The notes below the pieces were generated by a model. The model saw nothing but the letters and a program-made list of their open reading frames with translations, had not been told where the DNA came from and did not search any database. Shown one piece after another: positions 9,494 to 16,859 of a stretch of 64,000 nt of DNA. The position numbers and the translations under genes are program-made. Source of the stretch: Anaeromyxobacter dehalogenans 2CP-1 (GTDB taxonomy: Bacteria; Myxococcota; Myxococcia; Myxococcales; Anaeromyxobacteraceae); NCBI RefSeq assembly GCF_000022145.1, contig NC_011891.1:186001-250000 (forward strand), written 5' to 3'. The first letter of the stretch is position 1; each line of letters opens with the position of its first letter.

Positions 9494-10864
9494 ATGGCCA
9501 AGCTCTCCCCGACCATCTTCCGCGAGTACGACATCCGCGGGCTGGTGGACCAGGATCTCCCCGAGGAGGCGGTCTCGCTCGTCGGCAAGGCGCTCGGCAC
9601 GCGCATCCGGGGCGCGGGCGGGAAGCGTGCCGCGGTGGGGTGGGACGCGCGCCTCTCCGGGCCGAAGTTCGCGAAGGCCATGATCGAGGCGCTCACCTCC
9701 ACCGGCGTGGACGTGGTGAGCCTCGGGGTGGTGCCGACGCCCCTGACCTACTTCGCCGCCCACACGCTCGACGTGGACGGCATCTGCATGATCACCGGCT
9801 CGCACAACCCGCCGGAGTACAACGGCCTCAAGGTCGGGCTCGGCTCGGCCACCTACTACGGCGAGGAGATCCAGGCGCTGCGCCGCGAGGCGGAGGCCGG
9901 GCGCTTCGCCACGGGCCAGGGGACCGTCCGCGCGCACGACATCGTCACGCCCTACCGCGAGCACGTCCGGCAGAACCTCCGGCTCGGGAAGCGCCGGCTG
10001 AAGGTGGTGGTGGACGCCGGCAACGGGACCGGCGGCGTGGTGGCGGTGCCGCTGTTCGAGGCGCTCGGGTTCGAGGTGGTGCCGCTGTTCATCGAGATGG
10101 ACGGCAACTTCCCGAACCACCACCCCGACCCGACCGTGGAGAAGAACCTCGAGCACCTGCGGCGCAAGGTGCTGGAGACCGGGGCGGACGTGGGCATCGC
10201 CTACGACGGCGACGCCGACCGGGTGGGCGCGGTGGACGAGAAGGGCAACGTGCTCTGGGGCGACCAGATCATGATCCTGTTCTCCCGGGCCCTGCTCGCC
10301 GAGGAGCCGGGCGCCGCCATCGTGGGCGAGGTGAAGTGCTCCTTCACGCTCTACGACGACATCGCCGCCCGCGGCGGGCGGGCCATCATGTGGAAGGCCG
10401 GGCACAGCCTCATCAAGGCGAAGATGAAGGAGGAGCACGCGCTCCTCGCCGGCGAGATGAGCGGCCACATCTTCTTCGCCCACCGCTGGTTCGGGTTCGA
10501 CGACGGCATCTACTCGTCGGCGCGGCTGCTCGAGCTGCTCACCCACACCGACCTGCCGATGTCGGCGCTGCTCGCCGACGTGCCGCGGACGTTCTCCACG
10601 CCCGAGCTCCGGGTGGACTGCCCCGAGGAGAAGAAGTTCGAGGTGGTGCGCCGCGCCCAGGAGTTCTTCGCCGCCCGCTACGACGCGGTGACGGTGGACG
10701 GCGTCCGGGTGGTCTTCCCCGACGGGTGGGGCCTGGTGCGCGCCTCCAACACGCAGCCGCTGCTGGTCCTGCGCTTCGAGGCGAAGACCGAGGCGCGGCT
10801 CGCCGAGATCCAGGCGCTGGTGCGCGGCAAGGTCGACGAGCTGCTGCGCGAGCTGGGGGCGTAG
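9494..10864 (+). CDS. manB: Phosphomannomutase/phosphoglucomutase
   Basis: Alpha-D-phosphohexomutase of the AlgC/ManB type, 456 residues; interconverts hexose 6- and 1-phosphates, supplying mannose-1-phosphate to ManC. It shows the active serine loop TGSHNPPEYNG, the magnesium loop YDGDADRVG and the sugar-binding GEMSGHIFF. ATG at 9494 begins the conserved FREYDIRGLV segment; longer in-frame reading upstream is non-conserved. It sits 170 bases after manC and 4 bases before a ROK kinase. Preference for mannose or glucose phosphates cannot be decided. Confidence 0.93.
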   Translation: MAKLSPTIFREYDIRGLVDQDLPEEAVSLVGKALGTRIRGAGGKRAAVGWDARLSGPKFAKAMIEALTSTGVDVVSLGVVPTPLTYFAAHTLDVDGICMITGSHNPPEYNGLKVGLGSATYYGEEIQALRREAEAGRFATGQGTVRAHDIVTPYREHVRQNLRLGKRRLKVVVDAGNGTGGVVAVPLFEALGFEVVPLFIEMDGNFPNHHPDPTVEKNLEHLRRKVLETGADVGIAYDGDADRVGAVDEKGNVLWGDQIMILFSRALLAEEPGAAIVGEVKCSFTLYDDIAARGGRAIMWKAGHSLIKAKMKEEHALLAGEMSGHIFFAHRWFGFDDGIYSSARLLELLTHTDLPMSALLADVPRTFSTPELRVDCPEEKKFEVVRRAQEFFAARYDAVTVDGVRVVFPDGWGLVRASNTQPLLVLRFEAKTEARLAEIQALVRGKVDELLRELGA

Positions 10865-10867
10865 GCC

Positions 10868-11830
10868 GTGAAGGGGCTCGCGCTGGGCGTTGACCTGGGG
10901 GGCACCAACGCGCGCGCCGCGGTGGTGGACCGCGCCACCGGCGAGATCGTGGCCTCGCACAAGGAGCCGCTGCGCGAGCGCGGACCCGAGGCGGTGGTCG
11001 CGACCGTCCTCCACGCGCTCGGGCAGGCGGCCGGCGCCGCCGGGATCGCGCCGGCGTCCGCGGGCCGGGTCGGGGTGGGCGTGGCCGGGCAGGTGCTCGG
11101 CGCCACCGGCGTGGTGATGAACGCGCCCAACCTGGGCTGGCGCGACGTGGCGTTCGGCACGCTGCTGGAGAAGGCGCTCGGCGTGCCGGTGCGGGTCGCG
11201 AACGACCTGTCGGTGGCGGCCTGGGGCGAGAAGCGCTTCGGCGCCGCCCGCGGCATCGAGGACGTGGTGCTGGTGTTCGTCGGCTCCGGCGTGGGCTCCG
11301 GCCTCATCCTCGGTGGCCGGCTGCACGACGGCGCCCAGGGGGTGGCCGGCGAGCTCGGGCACATCAAGGTGCGCCTGCCGCGCCCGGGGTTCACGCCGCG
11401 CCGCTGCGGCTGCGGCCAGCTCGGCTGCCTCGAGGCGTACACCTCGGGGGTGAACGTGGCCGCGCGCGTGCGCGAGGAGATCGCGGCCGGCGCCGCCACC
11501 CGCGTGCTCGAGCTGGTGGAGGGCGACCTCGCCCGCGTCACCGCCAGCGTGGTGGAGGAGGCGCACGCGCTGGGCGACGCCTACGCCGTGGCGCTGTGGG
11601 ACGAGGTCGCGGAGCTGCTCGGCCTCTCCGTGGCGAACCTGGTCACGCTGCTCAACCCCGCCCGGCTCATCCTGGGGGGCGGCGTGCTGCTGGGCGCACC
11701 CCGCCTCGCCGACCTGACGCTCCGCCGCTTCGACGAGGCGGTATCGCGCTCGGCCACGCGGGGGCTCACCGTGGAGCGCGCGTGGCTCGGCGACGACGCC
11801 GGGGTCATCGGCGCCGCCGTGCTCGAGTAG
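10868..11830 (+). CDS. ROK-family sugar kinase (probable glucokinase)
   Basis: A 320-residue ROK protein. It has the ATP-binding GVDLGGTNARAAVVD at the N-terminus, the catalytic Asp region RVANDLSVAAWGE, GELGHIKV and a zinc-binding CGCGQLGCLEAYTSG. No N-terminal HTH, so an enzyme rather than a repressor. GTG start 4 bases after the phosphomutase stop. Glucose is the most likely substrate given this neighbour and the hexose-phosphate theme, but ROK kinases also use other sugars. Confidence 0.88.
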   Translation: MKGLALGVDLGGTNARAAVVDRATGEIVASHKEPLRERGPEAVVATVLHALGQAAGAAGIAPASAGRVGVGVAGQVLGATGVVMNAPNLGWRDVAFGTLLEKALGVPVRVANDLSVAAWGEKRFGAARGIEDVVLVFVGSGVGSGLILGGRLHDGAQGVAGELGHIKVRLPRPGFTPRRCGCGQLGCLEAYTSGVNVAARVREEIAAGAATRVLELVEGDLARVTASVVEEAHALGDAYAVALWDEVAELLGLSVANLVTLLNPARLILGGGVLLGAPRLADLTLRRFDEAVSRSATRGLTVERAWLGDDAGVIGAAVLE

Positions 11831-12122
11831 ATCGAAGGGGTGTCCGCGAAGGCCACGCCTGCCCGGCGCCTCGACGCGTCGGGAGGCGCGCCGCGCGCGC
11901 GCGGAGACGCGGCCGGGCCGCGCCGCGGGCCGCGCGCCACGGCCGCCGCGAAAGCGCTGCGCCCCAACGATTTCCATCGACCTCGTCGCGCGCCTCGCGG
12001 CGCCGCTCCACGATCACGGTGAGTGGATTGACGCAGCGGCGACGCCGTCGGCGGCGCGGGATCCATCCGGGTGCGCGACGCCTCACGGCGGAGATCGCGC
12101 GCGCGAAACGCGTGTCGCTTCC
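11831..12122. other. Intergenic stretch with no gene seen
   Basis: About 290 bases between the sugar kinase stop and the promoter of the small basic peptide gene. Only GC-biased open frames without ribosome sites or recognisable protein character occur here. No tRNA or known RNA motif was recognised. Confidence 0.5.
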
Positions 12123-12152
12123 TTGACGTGCGAGATCGCGCGCTGCTAACCT
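12123..12152 (+). promoter_or_regulatory. Promoter of the small Lys/Ala-rich peptide gene
   Basis: TTGACG at 12123-12128 and TAACCT at 12147-12152 (extended TGcTAACCT) with an 18-base spacer. Predicted start near 12159 gives a leader of about 58 bases. Confidence 0.65.
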
Positions 12153-12163
12153 CCGCACAACTT

Positions 12164-12214
12164 GTCCATTCCTGAGTGTCCATCGACATCGAATGGACGT
12201 TCCGAGGAGGGAAC
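12164..12214 (+). promoter_or_regulatory. Structured 5' leader with alternative stems and a looped-out ribosome site
   Basis: GTCCATTC (12164-12171) can pair with GAATGGAC (12191-12198); a second GTCCAT (12178-12183) can pair with the same ATGGAC (12193-12198), so the two stems exclude each other. A separate hairpin GTTCC (12199-12203)/GGAAC (12210-12214) puts most of the ribosome site, GAGGAG, in its loop. Pairing was read by eye; no folding energy was computed. Confidence 0.45.
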
Positions 12215-12216
12215 AG

Positions 12217-12303
12217 ATGGCTGCGAAGAAGAAGACCGCGAAGAAGACCGCTGCGAAGAAGCCGGCCGCGAAGAAGAAGGTCGCGAAGAAGGGCAAGAAG
12301 TAA
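12217..12303 (+). CDS. 28-residue Lys/Ala-rich histone H1-tail-like peptide
   Basis: A tiny ORF opening MAAKKKTAKKTAAKKPAAKK and made almost only of Lys and Ala with a few Thr, Pro, Val and Gly. The composition resembles histone H1 tails and bacterial H1-like proteins (Hc1, AlgP repeats), which bind nucleic acid by charge. AGGAGG at 12205-12210 lies 6 bases before the ATG, and the gene has its own promoter and a clear terminator, which argues for real, strong expression. Cytoplasmic nucleoid or RNA binding is inferred. No enzyme domain; too short for family assignment. Confidence 0.75.
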   Translation: MAAKKKTAKKTAAKKPAAKKKVAKKGKK

Positions 12304-12330
12304 CGCAGGGCTTCAACCCAGCGTAGCGCC

Positions 12331-12360
12331 GCGGCCGCCTCCGGGCGGCCGCTGCTTTTC
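12331..12360 (+). terminator. Rho-independent terminator of the small peptide gene
   Basis: GCGGCCGCC (12331-12339), TCCG, GGCGGCCGC (12344-12352), then TGCTTTTC. A 9-base perfect GC stem followed by a T-rich tail, 27 bases after the stop. This is the clearest intrinsic terminator in the window. Confidence 0.85.
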
Positions 12361-12379
12361 CGGGCTAGGAAGAGGCGCG

Positions 12380-13924
12380 ATGTCGCTCACCGCACGCGAG
12401 CTCGCCGAGGTGGTCGCCGAGCTCGCCCCGCTCGCCGGGGCGCACGTGGACGCGGTGCGCATGCACGCGGAGCGGGCGCTCACGCTCTCGCTCCGCGGGC
12501 GCGCCGGCGACGCGCTGCTGCTGCTCTCCGCCGAGCCCGACGTCACCCGCCTCCACGCCGTCGGCCGCCGCCCCCCTCAGCCCGACACCCCCTACGCCGC
12601 CCAGGCGGTGCTCCGCCGCGAGCTGGAGGGCGCGCGCCTCGCCGGCCTGGAGACGCTCCCGGGCGACCGGGTGGTGGCGCTCTCCTTCGAGCGCGCCCCG
12701 GCGCGGGGCGGGCCGGTGCGCCTGGTGGCGGAGCTCACCGGCCGCCACGGCAACCTGTTCCTGGTGGACGCGGCCGGGGTCATCCGCGCCGCCGCCGCCC
12801 GCAACCTCTCGCAGCGCCGCGACCTCGCGGTGGGCCGCCCCTACCAGGCGCCCTCGCTGCCGCCCGGCGGCGCCGGCACCGACGCCGGCCAGGGCGCGCT
12901 CCGGTTCCCGCCGGTGCCGGGCGCGCGGTTTCCGCTCTCGGCCGCCATCGAGGCCGCCTACCTCGCGCGCGAGGAGGCGCGGCGCCTGGCCGAGGCGCGT
13001 CGGCGGCTGCGCGAGCCGGTGCGCGCGGCCCTGGCCCGGGCCGGCCGCGCGCTCGTGAAGCTGGCGGACGAGGCGGCGCGGGTGCCGGCCGCCGAGGCGG
13101 ACCGGCGCGCCGCCGACCTGCTCAAGACCCACCTGCGCGCGGTCCGGCGCGGCGCCACCGAGGTGACGGTCACCGAGTGGACCGAGGAGGGCCCGCGCGA
13201 GGTGCGCGTGGCGGTGGATCCCGCGCTCACGCCGCAGGCCAACCTGGAGCGGTACTACCGGCGCTACCGCCGCATCGTGGAGAGCGCCGCGCGGGTGGAG
13301 GCCCGCGCCGCCGAGGTGCGCGCCCGCGAGGCCGCGCTGCGCGCGCTGCTCGCCCGGATCGACGCGGCCGGCGCCGCCGACCTGCCCCGGCTCGAGCGCG
13401 AGGCGCGCCGCCTCGCCGCCGGCCCGCGCCCGGCCGCACCGCCGCGCCGCAAGCACGACGAGCCCGCGCCGCCGTACCGCACGTTCCGCTCGCTCTCCGG
13501 CGCGACGGTCCTCGTCGGGCGCGGCGCGGCGGAGAACGACGCGCTCACGCTGCGGGTGGCCCGCGGCAACGACCTGTGGCTGCACGCGCGCGGCCTGCCC
13601 GGCGCGCACGTGGTGGTCCGGCTGGAGAAGGGGAAGGCGCCGGACGCGGACACGCTGGTGGACGCCGCCCACCTCGCGCTGCACTTCTCCGACGCCCGCG
13701 GGGCGCCGCAGGCCGACGTCGCCTACACCCGCGCCCGCTTCGTGAAGAAGCCGAAGGGCTCGGCGCCGGGCGCGGTCACCTACAGCCAGGAGAAGGTCAT
13801 GCTCCTGCGCACCGAGCCCGGGCGCGTCGAGCGCCTGCTCGCCGAGGAGGAGGGCGAGCAGGGCGAACGGGGCACGCCGGTCTGCCCGCGCCCCGCGCGT
13901 CCGCCCGGCGCGCGGCAGAGGTAG
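12380..13924 (+). CDS. rqcH: NFACT-family ribosome quality control protein (RqcH/FbpA-like)
   Basis: A 514-residue NFACT protein. The N-terminal NFACT-N half contains AELTGRHGNLFLVD, matching the family GRHSN-x-LVD motif; a charged helical middle (residues about 195-370) is the coiled-coil arm; the C-terminal NFACT-R domain has NDLWLHARGLPGAHVVVR and KKPKGSAPGAVTY. RqcH binds stalled 50S subunits and adds alanine tails to nascent chains. ATG at 12380 follows the terminator of the previous gene. A low-complexity tail ends the protein. It was formerly annotated as fibronectin-binding; the ribosomal role is more likely. Confidence 0.85.
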   Translation: MSLTARELAEVVAELAPLAGAHVDAVRMHAERALTLSLRGRAGDALLLLSAEPDVTRLHAVGRRPPQPDTPYAAQAVLRRELEGARLAGLETLPGDRVVALSFERAPARGGPVRLVAELTGRHGNLFLVDAAGVIRAAAARNLSQRRDLAVGRPYQAPSLPPGGAGTDAGQGALRFPPVPGARFPLSAAIEAAYLAREEARRLAEARRRLREPVRAALARAGRALVKLADEAARVPAAEADRRAADLLKTHLRAVRRGATEVTVTEWTEEGPREVRVAVDPALTPQANLERYYRRYRRIVESAARVEARAAEVRAREAALRALLARIDAAGAADLPRLEREARRLAAGPRPAAPPRRKHDEPAPPYRTFRSLSGATVLVGRGAAENDALTLRVARGNDLWLHARGLPGAHVVVRLEKGKAPDADTLVDAAHLALHFSDARGAPQADVAYTRARFVKKPKGSAPGAVTYSQEKVMLLRTEPGRVERLLAEEEGEQGERGTPVCPRPARPPGARQR

Positions 13925-13927
13925 CCC

Positions 13928-13956
13928 TTGATGGACGGGCGCCCCCTCCGTAGGAT
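13928..13956 (+). promoter_or_regulatory. Promoter of the SprT-like gene, probably leaderless
   Basis: TTGATG (13928-13933), 17-base spacer, TAGGAT (13951-13956). The GTG start at 13966 is only 9 bases after the -10, so transcription should begin at or next to the start codon. No Shine-Dalgarno is present. Confidence 0.6.
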
Positions 13957-13965
13957 CGGCGCCGC

Positions 13966-14709
13966 GTGCGCCCCAAGGAGTCGAGCCGTCAGCTGACGCT
14001 GTTCTCCCCGGAGGCCCGCCGCTCCGCCGCGCACCTGCTCGCCGACGCGCTCTCCGGGATCCTCACCGAGCGGGTCCGCCTCACCGTCCACGACAACCGG
14101 TCCACCATGGTCTCGTTCCGCCGGCGGCCGGGCGAGATCCACTACCGCGTCCACCACATGTTCCTGGAGGCGCCGGGCGAGGTCGTGTCCGCGCTGGCCG
14201 CGTTCGCGGTGGCGGGCCGCGGCGCCGCGGGGGCGCGCCGGCGGCAGGCGGGCAGCCGCATCGACGCCTACGTGAAGGAGCACCGGGCCCGGATCGCCGC
14301 CCCGCGCGCCGAGCGGCTCCAGCCGCGCGGACGGGTGCACGACCTCCAGGCGCTGTTCGACCGGCTCAACGCCGAGCACTTCGGCGGGGCGATCGAGGCG
14401 CGCATCGGCTGGGGTCCGGTCCGGCTGGGGCGGCGGCGGCGCACCGTGAAGACCGGCGTCTACGTGCAGGACGCGCGGCTCATCCGGATCCACCCGACCC
14501 TCGACCGGCCCGAGGTGCCCGAGTTCTACGTGGCCGCGGTGGTGTTCCACGAGATGCTCCACCAGGCCGTCCCGGCGGTGGAGGTGAACGGCCGCCGGGT
14601 GGTGCACGGGACCGCGTTCCGCCGGCGCGAGCGCGCCTACCCCGACCACGAGCGCGCCAAGGCGTGGGAGGACCGGAACCTGGCGCTGCTCCTCTCCTCG
14701 CCGGCGTAG
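13966..14709 (+). CDS. SprT-like zinc metalloprotein
   Basis: A 247-residue protein with an SprT-like core. Residues about 125-235 hold HDLQALFDRLNAEHFGG, then the zinc motif HEMLH (H195, E196, H199) and a downstream HGTAFRRRERAYPDH that offers the third ligand. SprT-like domains are metalloproteases; the eukaryotic relative Spartan cleaves DNA-protein crosslinks, while bacterial substrates are mostly unknown. The N-terminal 110 residues are not recognised. Own promoter, probably leaderless GTG start. Confidence 0.8.
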   Translation: MRPKESSRQLTLFSPEARRSAAHLLADALSGILTERVRLTVHDNRSTMVSFRRRPGEIHYRVHHMFLEAPGEVVSALAAFAVAGRGAAGARRRQAGSRIDAYVKEHRARIAAPRAERLQPRGRVHDLQALFDRLNAEHFGGAIEARIGWGPVRLGRRRRTVKTGVYVQDARLIRIHPTLDRPEVPEFYVAAVVFHEMLHQAVPAVEVNGRRVVHGTAFRRRERAYPDHERAKAWEDRNLALLLSSPA

Positions 14710-14825
14710 CCCCGCGCCCCGCGCTGCGGCGCGGTGACCCACCGTGCGAGCCCCATCCGCGCGCCGCGCGCCGCCCGTTTCCGGCCGGCGCCCGCGCACC
14801 GGGTGTGCCATGATCCCGTGCGCCC

Positions 14826-16859
14826 GTGCCCCGACGCCTCGCCCTGCCGCTCGTCGCGCTGCTCGCGCTCTCCGCCGCCGGGTGCATGGCCGCGCGGGCG
14901 AAGCCCGGCGAGGAGCCGGTCCTGTACGGGCTGGAGATCCAGGGCACCCACGCGCTCGACGGGGACGACATCGCCGAGAAGCTCGCCACCCAGCCCTCCG
15001 ACCGCTGGGCCTGGCAGGAGGTGCGGCGGCTCGACGCCGACGCGCTCGCGGTGGACCGCAAGCGCGTCGAGGCCTACTACCGCGAGCGCGGCTTCTACGA
15101 CGCGAAGGTGGTCGACGTGCAGGTGCGGCCCGACGGGCCGGGCCGGGCGAAGGTGGTCATGCGGGTGGAGGAGGGCGAGCCCATCCTCGTCCGGAGCGTC
15201 GAGGTCTCGGGCCTCGACGCCGCCCCCGAGGCGAAGGCCCGCGTCGGCGCGCTGCCGATCCGCCCCGGCGAGCGGTTCACCGAGCGCGACTACGACGGGG
15301 CCCGCGGCGCGCTGCTCCACGCGCTCCGCAACACCGGCTGGGCGGACGGCGCGGTGACGCAGCGCGCCCAGATCCTGCCCGCCGAGCACGCGGCCGAGGT
15401 CCGCTACGAGGTGACGCCGGGCACCCGCTACCGGTTCGGCCCGGTGTTCGTGGCGGGCACCGCCGCGGTGCCGCGCGACCGGGTGCGCGAGCAGGCCGGC
15501 ATCGAGATCCACCCCGGCGACTGGTTCGCGGAGGACCGGCTGGCGAAGGCGCAGGCGCGGGTGTTCGACCTGGGCGTCTTCGGCGCGGTGCGCGTCACCC
15601 GCGGCGCCCCCGACCCGCAGCGCGCGGTGGTGCCGATCGTGGTGGCGGTGCGCGAGGTCCCGTTCCGGACGCTCCGCGCCGGCCCGGGCGTGGGCGTGCA
15701 GGCGAACACCCGCTGGGACGTGAACGGCACGGTGGGCTGGAGCCACCGCAACTTCATGGGGGACCTGCGCAAGCTGCAGCTGGAGCTGCGCGCCGGGTAC
15801 GCCTGGCTGGTGGCGCGGCCGCGGAAGGAGGGGCCCATCGCGCTCGCCACCGCCGAGTTCTCGCAGCCCGGCGCCATCAGCCGCCGCATCGACGCCACCG
15901 CGCGGCTCGAGATCGAGCGCGGCCTGGAGCAGGCGTACGACTTCTGGTCGGAGCGGCTGCGGGTGGGGTTTCCGTTCCGCCTCGCCCGCCGCCTGACGCT
16001 GGTGCCCAGCTGGAACCTGGAGGTCTACCAGCTCCAGAACGCGGTGAGCACGTTCGATCCCACGCAGCCGGCGAAGCAGGGGCCGGAGCTGCAGAACTGC
16101 CAGGGGAGCGTGTGCCTGCTGTCCTACCTGGAGCAGCGGGTGGGCTGGGACGGGCGCAACGACCCGCTCAACCCGCGCCGCGGCGTGTGGGTGATGCTGG
16201 CGGTGCAGGAGGGCTTCAACGTCGGCGGCTACGGGTACCGCTACCTGCGGTTCCTGCCCGAGGCGCGCGGCTTCGTGCCGCTGGGCCAGAAGCTGGTGCT
16301 GGCCGCCCGCGCCCGGGTGGGCGCGCTCGTCCCGGTGAACCAGGCCGGCGAGCCGCCCATCGTGGCCCGCTTCACCGCCGGCGGCCCGCAGTCGATGCGC
16401 GGCTACTACACCGGGCGGCTCGCCCCCATGGTGCTGCGCGACGGCGACTGGGTGCCGGTGGGCGGCAACGGGCTCGCCGACGGCTCGCTGGAGCTGCGCC
16501 TCGACCTGACGCGGAGCTGGGGCGCGGCGCTCTTCGTCGACGGCGGCAACGTCTCGCGCCCCTCCGGCGTCCCCACCGCCTACCGCGACGTGCTCGACCC
16601 GACCCAGGTCCAGTGGGCGGGCGGCCTGGGCCTGCGCTACCGGACGCCGTTCGGCCCGGTGCGCTTCGACGTGGGCGTGCAGCTCCCCACCAACCTCGCC
16701 GCCGGCGTGCCCTTCCACCAGCGCTTCCCGACGGTGCCGAGCGTCGAGAACGCCGGCGCACCCATCTACGACAAGGCCGGCAACCTGGTGGGCACCGTGC
16801 CGGCCACGCACCGCGAGCCCTGGATCGCGTTCCACCTCTCCATCGGCGAGGCGTTCTAG
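14826..16859 (+). CDS. tamA: Omp85-family outer membrane assembly protein (TamA/BamA-like)
   Basis: A 677-residue protein with a signal peptide, about three POTRA repeats (residues about 35-275, each with the tyrosine/glycine pattern ending in beta strands) and a C-terminal 16-strand barrel domain (surface antigen/Omp85), including GGPQSMRGYYTGRLAP, the (V/I)RG(Y/F) lid motif, and a terminal aromatic (GEAF). It immediately precedes a TamB homologue with overlapping stop and start, so the TamA role (inserting outer membrane proteins or moving lipids with TamB) is favoured over BamA. The signal peptide ends LSAAGC, like a lipobox. Confidence 0.85.
   Translation: MPRRLALPLVALLALSAAGCMAARAKPGEEPVLYGLEIQGTHALDGDDIAEKLATQPSDRWAWQEVRRLDADALAVDRKRVEAYYRERGFYDAKVVDVQVRPDGPGRAKVVMRVEEGEPILVRSVEVSGLDAAPEAKARVGALPIRPGERFTERDYDGARGALLHALRNTGWADGAVTQRAQILPAEHAAEVRYEVTPGTRYRFGPVFVAGTAAVPRDRVREQAGIEIHPGDWFAEDRLAKAQARVFDLGVFGAVRVTRGAPDPQRAVVPIVVAVREVPFRTLRAGPGVGVQANTRWDVNGTVGWSHRNFMGDLRKLQLELRAGYAWLVARPRKEGPIALATAEFSQPGAISRRIDATARLEIERGLEQAYDFWSERLRVGFPFRLARRLTLVPSWNLEVYQLQNAVSTFDPTQPAKQGPELQNCQGSVCLLSYLEQRVGWDGRNDPLNPRRGVWVMLAVQEGFNVGGYGYRYLRFLPEARGFVPLGQKLVLAARARVGALVPVNQAGEPPIVARFTAGGPQSMRGYYTGRLAPMVLRDGDWVPVGGNGLADGSLELRLDLTRSWGAALFVDGGNVSRPSGVPTAYRDVLDPTQVQWAGGLGLRYRTPFGPVRFDVGVQLPTNLAAGVPFHQRFPTVPSVENAGAPIYDKAGNLVGTVPATHREPWIAFHLSIGEAF

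Noticed and set aside
11840-12022. 60-codon plus-strand frame after the sugar kinase
   Set aside because: Arg/Ala/Pro-rich, no ribosome site, no recognisable feature; consistent with GC-driven open frame.
11805-12296. Minus-strand frame with Phe/Ala-rich N-terminus opposite the small basic peptide gene
   Set aside because: It is the complement of Lys codons (AAG to CTT/TTC) and has no ribosome site; the plus strand has promoter, ribosome site and terminator.
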